This document shows, one piece after another, positions 1-7,631 of a stretch of 37,668 nt of DNA. The translations under genes and the position numbers were made by a program. Source of the DNA: JBBCJT01 sp037190665 (GTDB lineage Bacteria > Pseudomonadota > Alphaproteobacteria > Acetobacterales > Acetobacteraceae); contig JBBCJT010000007.1 of the NCBI GenBank assembly GCA_037190665.1, positions 1-37,668 on the forward strand. Direction: 5' to 3'. A model generated the notes under the pieces. The model worked only from the letters and a program-made list of their open reading frames with translations. It was not told the origin of the DNA and made no database searches. The first letter of the stretch is position 1. Each line of letters starts with the position of its first letter.

Positions 1-215
1 GGCAGGCGCGTGGTCTCGCGGCCGCCGATCTCGATGCGCCCGGTATCGGGCAGCACGAAGCCGGCGATCATCGACAGCGTCGTCGTCTTGCCGCTGCCCG
101 ACGGGCCGAGCAGGGTGAAGAACTCACCCTGCGGGATGGTCAGGGACACGTCCCTGACCACCATCTCGGCACCGTAGGACTTGCAGACCCGGTCGAGAAC
201 GAGCCCGCCCGTCAT
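1..215 (-). CDS. ABC transporter ATP-binding protein, N-terminal part (spermidine/putrescine type)
   Basis: This is the first ~71 codons of an ABC ATPase; the rest lies beyond the window start. The reading begins MTGGLVLDRVCKSYG and contains a Walker A motif GPSGSGKTT at about residues 38-46, with the usual N-terminal beta strands (FFTLLGPSG). The ATG at 213-215 overlaps the TGA of the upstream solute-binding gene in the 4-base ATGA pattern, so it is translationally coupled to it. Coupling to a family 1 receptor points to a PotA/FbpC-like importer ATPase that would energise uptake at the inner membrane. Substrate specificity cannot be read from this fragment. Confidence 0.85.
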   Translation of the reverse strand, partial: MTGGLVLDRVCKSYGAEMVVRDVSLTIPQGEFFTLLGPSGSGKTTTLSMIAGFVLPDTGRIEIGGRETTRL

Positions 216-1288
216 CCAAGAACCCAGCGCGACCACTGGCGGTTGACGCGGTCGCGGTTGCTTTCCCACCAGCCGGTATCGCGCACGAAGCCGACCTCGC
301 GGGATTTCGGGCTGCCCGGCATGCGGGCGACCTGATCCGCCGGCAGCATGTCGAAGGCACGCAGGTTGGTCGGGCCGTATTGCAGGTCCTTCGCGTAGCC
401 CGCCTGCACCTGCGGCTGCATCATGAAGTCGATCAGCTTCTGCGCGCTCGCCGCGTTGGGCGAGCCCTTGAACACGCCCAGCGCCTGCACCTGGATCATG
501 TTCTGGTTCCAGTCGAAGGACAGCTTCGCGCCCTTGTCGATCAGCGTCTGCAGTCTTCCGTTCCAGATCGAGCCGAGCAGGACTTCCTTGTCCGAGAGCA
601 TCTGCGCCGACAGCGCGCCGGTGTCCCAGAACTTGCGGATATGCGGCTTGACGCGGGACAGCGACTTGAAGGCGCGGTCGAGGTCGATCGGGTAGATCTT
701 GTCGAGCGGCACGCCGTCCGCGATCAGCGCGAATTCAAGATCCGGCTGCCCCGTGGCCATGTCGGCGAGCATGCGCGGGCCGGGGAACTTGTCCGCGTCC
801 CAGAACTCCACCCAGCTCTTCGGGTGCTTGCCCTCGGCGAAGGTCTCGGTGTTGTAGGCGAGCACGGTCGCGTAGACGAAGTTCGCGACATGCGTCTCCT
901 TGCGGTAGTCGGCGGCGACGTCCTCGACCTTGGTGCGGGTCCAGGCGCCGTAGTCGACCGGCGCGAGCGCGCCCATCCGCCCGAGCGTGACCAGCGGCCC
1001 GTCGCCGGTGTCGATCAGGTCCAGCTCCACGTTGTTGGCGCGGAACATCGCCAGCAGCTTCGCGACCGTCGCCGCGACCGGCATCACCGTGATGCCCGTC
1101 TCCCGGGTGAACGGATCGTACACGTGCCGGCGCATCACCTCGTCATAGGCGCCGCCGGGCGTACGCACGATGACCTGCCCGGCCGCGCGTGCCGGCCCGG
1201 CGATGACGAGAGGTGCCGCAAGCGCCGCGCCGCTCAGATACAGCGCACGGCGGCGGGTGATGATGCGGTTGCCAAGTCCCTGTTTCAT
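212..1288 (-). CDS. Extracellular solute-binding protein, family 1 (PotD-like)
   Basis: A 358-residue periplasmic receptor of an ABC importer. The N-terminus (ITRRRALYLSGAALAAPLV, cleavage near GPARA-AG) is a twin-arginine-like signal peptide. The mature part reads like the PotD/FbpA fold: a VIVRTPGGAYDEVMRR first strand, a central KSWVEFWDADKFPG segment typical of spermidine/putrescine receptors, and a C-terminal lobe ending in WESNRDRVNRQW. The gene lies 28 bp after the FAD oxidoreductase gene and overlaps the following ATPase gene by 4 bases. No permease is visible; these may lie beyond the window. The ligand is unknown; polyamine-like or other small amino compounds fit the neighbouring amine-oxidising enzymes, but this is inference. 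Confidence 0.85.
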   Translation of the reverse strand: MKQGLGNRIITRRRALYLSGAALAAPLVIAGPARAAGQVIVRTPGGAYDEVMRRHVYDPFTRETGITVMPVAATVAKLLAMFRANNVELDLIDTGDGPLVTLGRMGALAPVDYGAWTRTKVEDVAADYRKETHVANFVYATVLAYNTETFAEGKHPKSWVEFWDADKFPGPRMLADMATGQPDLEFALIADGVPLDKIYPIDLDRAFKSLSRVKPHIRKFWDTGALSAQMLSDKEVLLGSIWNGRLQTLIDKGAKLSFDWNQNMIQVQALGVFKGSPNAASAQKLIDFMMQPQVQAGYAKDLQYGPTNLRAFDMLPADQVARMPGSPKSREVGFVRDTGWWESNRDRVNRQWSRWVLG

Positions 1289-1316
1289 GTTCGTCGTCCC
1301 TTGTTTTCGTTCCGCG

Positions 1317-2558
1317 TCAAAAGCGCGTCGGCGCGAAGGGGGCGGGGTCGATCGGCGGTGGCCGCCCCGCGACCAGATGCGCCACCAGCTTGCCGCTTGG
1401 CGGCCCGCCCGTCATGCCGAAATGGCTGTGCCCGAAGCACAGGAACAGGCCCGGATGCCGCGCAACCGGGCCGAGCACGGGCAGGCTGTCCGGCGTGGAC
1501 GGCCGATGGCCCATCCACAGCTTCGGCGGCTCCGACTGTAAGCCGGGGAACAGCTTCTGCGCATGCGTGTGCAGGATCGTCGCGCGCCGTTCGTCCGGTG
1601 CGGCGTCGAGCCCGGCGATCTCCACGGTGCCGGCGACGCGGATGCCTTCCTCCATCGGCGTCATGCCGAAGGCGCGGCTCTTGTGCAGGATCGGCAGGCG
1701 CAGATCGACCGAGGGCCCGCGCAGCATCGCGTGATAGCCGCGCTCGCTCTCCAGCGGCACGCGCACGCCGAGCGGGGAGAGCAACTGCCCGGACCAGGCG
1801 CCGGCGGCGAGCACCACCGCGCCCGCGCGATGGTTGCCGACATTGGTCATCACCATCCAGCCGCCGCCCGCTTCGGGGATCAGCTTCAGCGCGCGCTCAT
1901 GCAGGATGGTGCCGCCTTCGGCGCGGAACAGCTCCGCCAGCGTGCGCACGATGCGCGGCGGGCTGACCGTATGGCCGTTGCCCGGCACCAGCAGCCCGCG
2001 CGTGACGTCGCGCGCGATGCCGGGGAACATCTGGCGGATGTCGTCCGCGCCGAGCGCCTGCGCCTCGATCCCGTGGCGGGTGCGCAGCTCGCGCTCGATC
2101 CGCGCGGTCGCGGTTTCCTCGGCCTCGTCCCAGAGCTGGACCTGGCCGGTCTGCCGGATCAGGTCGCGGTATAGCCCGTCGCCGAGCAGCGTGCGCCAGT
2201 CGTCGAAGGCGGAGGCGTGCAGGGCGCGCATCGCATTCGAGACCGCGTTCACCCGCGACATGCGCCCGGCCGCGATCCAGCGCGTGAGCCACGGCGCGGC
2301 TTTCGGCAGGTAGGAAGGGCGCACCGCCAGCGGGCCGAGCGGATCGGCGAGCCAGCCGGGCACCTTGCGCAGCATCCCCGGCAGCGCGACCGGCACCACG
2401 GTGTTGGCGGAGATCAGCCCCGCGTTGCCGAAGGAGGCACCACCCGGCGAGGGCAACGGGTCGATCAGCGACACGGTCCGGCCCATGCGCAGCAGGTTCA
2501 GCGCCGCGGACAGGCCCGCGACGCCGCCGCCGATGACGATGTCGCCCGCGCCGGTCAT
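1317..2558 (-). CDS. FAD-dependent oxidoreductase, DadA/DAO family
   Basis: A 413-residue flavoenzyme. The start at 2558 (MTGAGDIVIGGGVAGLSAAL) is chosen because the dinucleotide-binding GxGxxG lies at residues 9-14 and because the ATG overlaps the TGA of the ridA gene by 4 bases; a longer upstream reading is a shadow of that gene. The GGASFGNAGLIS segment around residue 40 is the conserved FAD-contact loop of D-amino acid dehydrogenases (DadA). The C-terminal GHRPSTPDSLPVLGP and CFGHSHFGMTGGP blocks are also typical of that family. It would oxidise an amino compound to an imine, which the coupled RidA protein could hydrolyse. Membrane-quinone coupling is likely for DadA-type enzymes but cannot be seen here. 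Confidence 0.88.
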   Translation of the reverse strand: MTGAGDIVIGGGVAGLSAALNLLRMGRTVSLIDPLPSPGGASFGNAGLISANTVVPVALPGMLRKVPGWLADPLGPLAVRPSYLPKAAPWLTRWIAAGRMSRVNAVSNAMRALHASAFDDWRTLLGDGLYRDLIRQTGQVQLWDEAEETATARIERELRTRHGIEAQALGADDIRQMFPGIARDVTRGLLVPGNGHTVSPPRIVRTLAELFRAEGGTILHERALKLIPEAGGGWMVMTNVGNHRAGAVVLAAGAWSGQLLSPLGVRVPLESERGYHAMLRGPSVDLRLPILHKSRAFGMTPMEEGIRVAGTVEIAGLDAAPDERRATILHTHAQKLFPGLQSEPPKLWMGHRPSTPDSLPVLGPVARHPGLFLCFGHSHFGMTGGPPSGKLVAHLVAGRPPPIDPAPFAPTRF

Positions 2559-2932
2559 CCCAGATGCGCGGTAGCGATGATTTCGATGCGCATGCCGGGT
2601 GCGAGCAGTTCCTTCACCACCACCGTGGCGCGGCAGGGGAAGGGCTCGGTGAACACCTCGCGCCACACCGCGTTCATCGCCGGCGCGTCGGCACTGTCGG
2701 TCAGGTAGACCTGCACCATCATCACGTCGGCGAGCGACCCGCCGGCGCCCTCCATGGCGAGGCGGAGGTTGTCGAGCGTGCGGCGCGTCTGCACGGTGAT
2801 GTCGCCGCCGACGATCTCGCCGGTGTCCGGGTTCTTCGGGATCTGCGCGGTGAGCACCAGCGGCCCCTTGCGGACCACGCCGGAGATCGGACCCTTGGAC
2901 GGGATGAGCTTGCTGCGGACGACCTCGAACAT
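2555..2932 (-). CDS. RidA family protein (enamine/imine deaminase)
   Basis: A 125-residue protein of the Rid/YjgF/UK114 family, whose members form trimers and hydrolyse reactive enamines or imines to ketoacids and ammonia. Family hallmarks are visible: QTRRTLDNLRLAMEGAGGS in the middle, VQVYLTD, then CRATVVVKELLAPGMRIEI at the C-terminus. The Arg of that block matches the substrate-carboxylate Arg of RidA and the Glu of RIEI matches the conserved acidic residue. The gene sits between an M24-fold hydrolase (3 bp away) and a DadA-like oxidase (4-base overlap), which fits detoxifying the imine product of the oxidase. Confidence 0.9.
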   Translation of the reverse strand: MFEVVRSKLIPSKGPISGVVRKGPLVLTAQIPKNPDTGEIVGGDITVQTRRTLDNLRLAMEGAGGSLADVMMVQVYLTDSADAPAMNAVWREVFTEPFPCRATVVVKELLAPGMRIEIIATAHLG

Positions 2933-2935
2933 CGT

Positions 2936-4072
2936 TCAGACTCCGATCTCGTTGACGATCAGGGCACGGGGCAGTTGCGTCAGGCGTTCACCGCCTTCCG
3001 CACCGACCAGCACCGTTTCGCTGATGGAAACCCCGGCGGCCGAGGCATAGAGGTGGAAGACCATGTTCTGCTCCACACGCCAGTCGGAGTGCGGATGCAG
3101 GATGCGGGTGAAGTCGCTGGTGCGCGGCGTCTGCTGCGCGTACAGGCCCAGCGTGTAGCCGGTGATGTTGTCGTAGCTCGGCCGCAGCCCGGCACGGATC
3201 ACGCCCTCGCGCAGGATCGCGTCCACATCGCGGCCGACCGCGCCGGGGCGCAGGGCGGCGATCTGCCGGTCCTGCAGCGCGACGAGGGTCTGCGTCGCCT
3301 CCACCAGCGCCGGCGCGGGCGGGCCGAGGCTCACGCAGCGCATGATGCGCGCGCTGTAGCCGCCGATGCGGGGCGTGAACTCCAGATGCACCAGATCGCC
3401 GGCCGCGAGCGGCGCGTCGCTGAGATGCCCGTGCAGGAAGTCCCAGCCGCTGCCGGCGGTGATCGGCCCGGCCGGGCTCGGGTCGCCGCCCATCTCCACA
3501 TAGGTGGAGACCGCGATGCGGGCGGCGTCGCGCTGCGATCCGCCGGGGACGCAGGCGGCGGCGGCGCGGCGGATGGCCTCGTCGCAGATCGCGGCGGAGC
3601 GGCGCAGCACCGCGATCTCGGCCGGCGACTTGATCAGCCGCAGCTCGTTGACGACCGGGCCGGTGTCGACCGGGCGGAGGTTCGGCAGCACCTCCCGCAG
3701 GCGGGCGAAGCGGCCCACCGACATCGCGTAGGACTGGAAATCGAAACCCAGCTTCGCTTCCGCGAGGCCGCGTGTGCGCAGCGCCTCGGCGAGCACCGGC
3801 ATCGGGTCTTCCCAGTCGCGGTAGGTGAGCACCGTCTGCACCCAGCTCCTCTGCTGGCACGGTGCCGCATCCAGCGCGCGGATCAGGATGAAGGGTTCGC
3901 CGTCCAGCGGCACGACGAGGCAGCGCCAGCGGTTCAGCGAACTGCCGTAGCCGCCGATCCAGATCATCGCCTCGATCTCGTCGAGCAGCACCGCCTCGAC
4001 ACCGATCGCCGCCATGCGCGCGCGAAGTGCTGCCAGCCGGTCGGCGTATTCCTTGGCGTCGAAAGCGCTCAT
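2936..4072 (-). CDS. M24-family (pita-bread fold) hydrolase, creatinase/ectoine-hydrolase-like
   Basis: A 378-residue protein starting MSAFDAKEYADRLAALRARM, with the ATG overlapping the TGA of the upstream FAD oxidoreductase by 4 bases. It has the two-domain layout of the M24 family: an N-terminal creatinase-like domain to about residue 150 (ELRLIKSPAEIAVLRRS linker) and a C-terminal pita-bread domain. The metal site looks altered. Where aminopeptidase P and prolidase have Asp-x-Gly and GD-x-TR, this protein reads HLEFTPRIGGYSARIMR, and the usual GHG(I/L)G His is GYTLG; only the late Glu in SISETVLV is kept. Creatinase and ectoine hydrolase (EutD/DoeA) are M24 proteins acting on C-N bonds without the full metal set, so hydrolysis of an N-substituted amino compound is likely. 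The exact substrate is unknown. Confidence 0.8.
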   Translation of the reverse strand: MSAFDAKEYADRLAALRARMAAIGVEAVLLDEIEAMIWIGGYGSSLNRWRCLVVPLDGEPFILIRALDAAPCQQRSWVQTVLTYRDWEDPMPVLAEALRTRGLAEAKLGFDFQSYAMSVGRFARLREVLPNLRPVDTGPVVNELRLIKSPAEIAVLRRSAAICDEAIRRAAAACVPGGSQRDAARIAVSTYVEMGGDPSPAGPITAGSGWDFLHGHLSDAPLAAGDLVHLEFTPRIGGYSARIMRCVSLGPPAPALVEATQTLVALQDRQIAALRPGAVGRDVDAILREGVIRAGLRPSYDNITGYTLGLYAQQTPRTSDFTRILHPHSDWRVEQNMVFHLYASAAGVSISETVLVGAEGGERLTQLPRALIVNEIGV

Positions 4073-5388
4073 CGTGCGGCCCTCCAGCCGTCGCGCCAGT
4101 CGCGGAGCTGGTAGGACAGCCCCACGAACGGCAGGAACCAGGGCGTGCCCGTGTAGCCGGGCTTCGTCGGGAAAGGCAGGCGGGAGAAGGCGGACGGCCG
4201 GTTCGCCGTGCCCAGCACCTGCCGTGCCGCGCAGCGGCCCAGATGCGTCATCGTGACCACGCCCGATCCGTTGCACGCGAGCGCGTAGTGCACCCCGTCC
4301 TGCACGCCGACATGCGGCAGGTAGTCGAACGCGAAGGCGACGTTGCCCTTCCAGGCGTGGCTGATGCGCACGTCCTTCAGTGCCGGGATCAGGCCGGTGA
4401 GGAAGTGGTGCAGCCGCGCGCCACCGCGCGTCGCGTCGGCATCGACGAAGCTCGCACGGCCGCCGAACAGGATGCGGGTGAAATCCGGGGAAGGGCGGAA
4501 GTAGTAGAGCACCTTCTTGGTGTCGCCGTAGACGCGCAGGTTCGGCAGCACGGCGCGCACGCGCTCCTCGCCGATCTGCTCGGTGGCGATCATGTAGCTC
4601 GCGACCGGGATCAGGCGGCGGCGGTGCCAGGGCGTGGCGGTGCCGGTGTAGCCGTTGGTGGTGATGACCACCTGCTTCGCGCGGACGGGGCCGTGCGAGG
4701 TATCGACCCGGTGCGCATCGCCATCCCGGACGACGCCGGCGACGGACACGCCGCTGCGCAGCGTCGCGCCGCGGGCGAGCGCGGTCTTGGCGAGGCCCTG
4801 CGTATACATGCCCGGATGCAGCGACCCCGCGCGGGTCAGCCGCATGCCGCCGTGGTACAGCTCGGTCGCGATCTCGGTGTGGACGTCCTTGCGTTCCAGG
4901 ATCTCCGCCGTCTCGCCACCGGCCCGGTTGAGCATCTCGGCCCTGCGCTTCAGCACGTCGAGCGCCTTGGGCGCGTGCGCGCCGACGAAGCGGCCGCAGC
5001 GGCGGTAGGAGCAGTCGATGCCTTCCTCGGTCAGCACCTGCTCGAAATCCTCGAAGGACTGCTCCGCTTCCTCGAACATCTCGTCGAGCAGCTTCGCGTC
5101 CAGCGTGTATAGGTCCGACCGCGCGCGCCCCAGCCCGCCGCCGCCCGACAGTGCACCGCCGTTGCGGGAGGACGCGCCCCAGCCGATGCGCTCGCGGTCC
5201 AGCACCAGCGCGCGGATGCCGGCGCGGCCGAGCTCGATCGCCGTGGACAGCCCGCCGATACCGCCGCCGATGATCGCGACATCCACCGCTTCGGGCAGCG
5301 GCGCTTCCTCCGCCTCCGTCGGTGGCGCGAGGTCCCACCAGTAGGGGCGTTCGACGAAGCCGGGGGCGAGGATCGGGTTGTCGACCAT
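4069..5388 (-). CDS. FAD-dependent oxidoreductase, DAO superfamily (PuuB-like)
   Basis: A 439-residue flavoprotein starting MVDNPILAPGFVERPYWWD. The FAD-binding GGGIGG motif is near residue 31, followed by a DRERIGWGASSRNGG segment, the SRNGG loop seen in gamma-glutamylputrescine oxidases and related amine or sarcosine oxidases. A PYWWD opening motif is also common in this group. The later RPSPDFTRILFGGRA and YLPHVGVQDGVHYALACNGSG blocks match the substrate-binding and C-terminal FAD regions. It is coupled by a 4-base overlap to the M24 hydrolase gene and follows a LysR regulator gene after 67 bp. Oxidation of a secondary or primary amine released from the imported compound is the most likely role. 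Confidence 0.86.
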   Translation of the reverse strand: MVDNPILAPGFVERPYWWDLAPPTEAEEAPLPEAVDVAIIGGGIGGLSTAIELGRAGIRALVLDRERIGWGASSRNGGALSGGGGLGRARSDLYTLDAKLLDEMFEEAEQSFEDFEQVLTEEGIDCSYRRCGRFVGAHAPKALDVLKRRAEMLNRAGGETAEILERKDVHTEIATELYHGGMRLTRAGSLHPGMYTQGLAKTALARGATLRSGVSVAGVVRDGDAHRVDTSHGPVRAKQVVITTNGYTGTATPWHRRRLIPVASYMIATEQIGEERVRAVLPNLRVYGDTKKVLYYFRPSPDFTRILFGGRASFVDADATRGGARLHHFLTGLIPALKDVRISHAWKGNVAFAFDYLPHVGVQDGVHYALACNGSGVVTMTHLGRCAARQVLGTANRPSAFSRLPFPTKPGYTGTPWFLPFVGLSYQLRDWRDGWRAAR

Positions 5389-5455
5389 CCGGCGAGGCTG
5401 ACGCGCCCCGCCATCCGTTGCCAGACCGGTTTCGGTTATGGCGTCCGAACGCTGG

Positions 5456-6385
5456 TTATGCTGCGGGTGCGAGACCGGGAATGGGCTCGGCGAGGATCGA
5501 GGCGGCGACGTCGCCCAGCAGCCGCAGGAAGGATGCGCGGTCGAAGGCGCCGGTTTTCCCCTCAGCCCAGATCGCCCGGTATTCGTGGTGGATGGCCGGC
5601 GCGAAGCTCCGCGCGACCAGCCCGCGCGCGAGATAGGGGCGGGCCGCGAAAGCATCCGCGAATGTGATGCCGACGCCAGCCATCGCCATGCCGACAGCCG
5701 CCGCGATCAGTGGGCATTCGGCGATCTCCAGCGGCCGCACGCCTTCGTCCTGCAGCAGCCGGTCGATCGGCGCCTGCCGGCCTTCATGCCGGGAGGACGC
5801 GATGTAGGGCTGGTCCTGCAGGTCCGCCGGACGGATCGTATCGCGCGCCGCCAGCGCATGGCCCGGCGGCAGCACGCAGAACAGCCGCGTGCGGGCGATG
5901 CGGATGCCGCGCACGCCGGGCACGCGCGGCGCCTCGCCGGTCAGGCCGATCTCGGCGCGGCGCGATGCGGTCATCGCCATCACCCCGCCGGCATCGCGCG
6001 TGGTCAGCGCGATGCGCTCCGCGCCCTCCCGCGCCAGCCAGGCGCGAACCACGGGCGGCACCAGCTCCTGCGCCAGCACGGGAAGGGAGGCGACGACGAT
6101 ACGGCGCGGCTCGTCGGCGCGCAGCCGGTCGAGCAGCCGGCCGATCTCCTCCATGCCCATGAACAGCCGCTCGGTCTCCTCGAACAGCGCCATGGCGCGC
6201 TGCGTGGGAACGAGCCGGCCGTGCAGGCGGTCGAACAGCGCGAAGCCGCACGCGACCTCTGCCTGGCCCAGGATCTTGCTGACCCCGGGCTGGCTGAGGC
6301 CGAGGATGCGCGAGGCGCCGGTGACGCTGCCGCTGCGGATGACGGCGCGGAAGACCTCGATCTGCCGATGCGCCAGCCGCGCCAC
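5456..6385 (-). CDS. LysR family transcriptional regulator
   Basis: A 309-residue LysR-type regulator. Residues 1-60 hold the winged helix-turn-helix (RQIEVFRAVIRSGSVTGASR, then LSQPGVSKILGQAE, FALFDRLHGRLVPT), the most conserved signature of the family. The remaining ~220 residues form the two-lobed effector domain (RRIVVASLPVLAQELVPPV onward). Unusually for LysR genes, it is not divergent from its targets but lies inside the run, 9 bp after the M20-like gene and 67 bp before the FAD oxidoreductase. It probably controls the whole cluster, with the co-inducer being the imported substrate or a breakdown product. Confidence 0.92.
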   Translation of the reverse strand: MARLAHRQIEVFRAVIRSGSVTGASRILGLSQPGVSKILGQAEVACGFALFDRLHGRLVPTQRAMALFEETERLFMGMEEIGRLLDRLRADEPRRIVVASLPVLAQELVPPVVRAWLAREGAERIALTTRDAGGVMAMTASRRAEIGLTGEAPRVPGVRGIRIARTRLFCVLPPGHALAARDTIRPADLQDQPYIASSRHEGRQAPIDRLLQDEGVRPLEIAECPLIAAAVGMAMAGVGITFADAFAARPYLARGLVARSFAPAIHHEYRAIWAEGKTGAFDRASFLRLLGDVAASILAEPIPGLAPAA

Positions 6386-6394
6386 CGGAGCCGC

Positions 6395-7612
6395 CTAGGC
6401 GACCTCGCAGATATCGAGGATCGCCAGCATGTAGATGCGGATGGCGTCGAGGTAATCCACGATGTCCACCCGCTCGTCCGGCATGGTGTTGTAGCGCCCG
6501 CCCGGACCGCAGACGACGCCTTCCATGCCGGCACGGTGCAGCAGGTGGCTGGCGTCGGTGCCATAGAAGCCGGGCGGCGTGATGGCGCCGGTCGGCTGCT
6601 TCTCCCCGCGCACGGCCTCGTAGGCGGCGTTGACCACCTTCACGATCCGTGCGTCCTTCTCCACCTCGAACGGCGGCATGGACGGCCGGTCCGCATCCTC
6701 GCGCGGGATCAGCACCGCCTTCAGCCCCGGCCGCCGCGCCTCCAGCTCATCGAGCACGCGGCGCAGGTCGGCCATCACGCCCTCCCGCGTCTGGCCGGGG
6801 GCGTAGCGGGCGGAGCCCTTCAGCCGCGCGAAATCCGCCACCTGCGGGGCGCGCCATTCGTGCAGGTCGCGCCCCAGCGCGGCATGCAGCACGCCGACAT
6901 GGCCGCGGTTGATGGAGCGGTGTTCGTCGCTCAGCGCGCCGGAGAAGGTCATGCCGTTGATGATCGGCGCCAGCTCGCAGGCCGCTGCCAGCGCATCCAC
7001 CGCTGCCTCGCGCTTCGACAGGTGCCGCGTGTCGCCGGTCAGTTCGATGCTGAAGGACCCGCCGCCGGCGTGCATCGTCAGCGCCTGAAGATCGGTCGGC
7101 TCGGTGTTGATGAAGTAGTCCGCGCGTAGACCCTGGTCGATGAAGGCGACGGTGCCGACGCCGCCCTGCAGCTCGCCGATCACGAAGGTGAGGATCACAT
7201 CGCCGCGCAGCTTCACGCCGGCGTCGATCAGCGTCTTGACCGCGCAGAAATACGCGGCGTCGGCGGACTTCATGTTGGATACGCCGATGCCGTAGATGAA
7301 CTTGTCGTCCACCTTTCCGCCCCAGGGATCGACCGTCCATCCCTCGGTCGCCGGGTTGGTGTCCACGTGGCCGTTGAACATCAGGCTCTTGCCGCCGCCG
7401 GTGCCCTTCCAGCGACCGATCGCGTTGATGCGCGTGCCCTCGACGGGCGCTTCCTGGGCGTCCAGGCCGATGGCGCGCATCTGCTGCACCATGAAGCGGA
7501 CGAGTTCCTTCTCGCCCTCCGTCTCGGTGTAGCTCTTGTGCTGCGCCATCCGCGAGATGAAGTTCAGGCAGAATTTCTCGTCGATACCGGCGAGCAGCTT
7601 GGCGCGATCCAT
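6395..7612 (-). CDS. M20 family metallohydrolase-like protein (ArgE/DapE superfamily)
   Basis: A 405-residue protein starting MDRAKLLAGIDEKF; the start is supported by an excellent Shine-Dalgarno AAGGAGG about 7 nt upstream. The first metal motif is present (FNGHVDTNPATEGW). The next positions depart from the family: the bridging Asp region reads GVSNMKSA instead of G-x-x-DMKGG, the catalytic EE pair reads GELQGG, and the last ligand region reads YNTMPDERV instead of AH-x-x-DE. An EPT segment (NTEPTDLQ) typical of the family is kept. It may be a divergent subfamily with another activity or metal requirement. It lies 19 bp after the double ATPase gene of a peptide-type importer, so the substrate is probably an acylated amino compound or peptide. 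Confidence 0.82.
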   Translation of the reverse strand: MDRAKLLAGIDEKFCLNFISRMAQHKSYTETEGEKELVRFMVQQMRAIGLDAQEAPVEGTRINAIGRWKGTGGGKSLMFNGHVDTNPATEGWTVDPWGGKVDDKFIYGIGVSNMKSADAAYFCAVKTLIDAGVKLRGDVILTFVIGELQGGVGTVAFIDQGLRADYFINTEPTDLQALTMHAGGGSFSIELTGDTRHLSKREAAVDALAAACELAPIINGMTFSGALSDEHRSINRGHVGVLHAALGRDLHEWRAPQVADFARLKGSARYAPGQTREGVMADLRRVLDELEARRPGLKAVLIPREDADRPSMPPFEVEKDARIVKVVNAAYEAVRGEKQPTGAITPPGFYGTDASHLLHRAGMEGVVCGPGGRYNTMPDERVDIVDYLDAIRIYMLAILDICEVA

Positions 7613-7631
7613 TGGGGTCCCTCCTTCGTCG

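Noticed and set aside
380..1966. Long plus-strand open frame opposite the receptor and FAD oxidase genes
   Set aside because: Typical high-GC shadow: Arg/Ala/His-rich text without domains, antisense to two clear genes.
2936..5338. 800-residue open frame covering the M24 gene and the upstream FAD gene
   Set aside because: The first half is Arg/Ala-rich shadow text; the M24 protein starts at 4072 and the FAD gene uses another frame.
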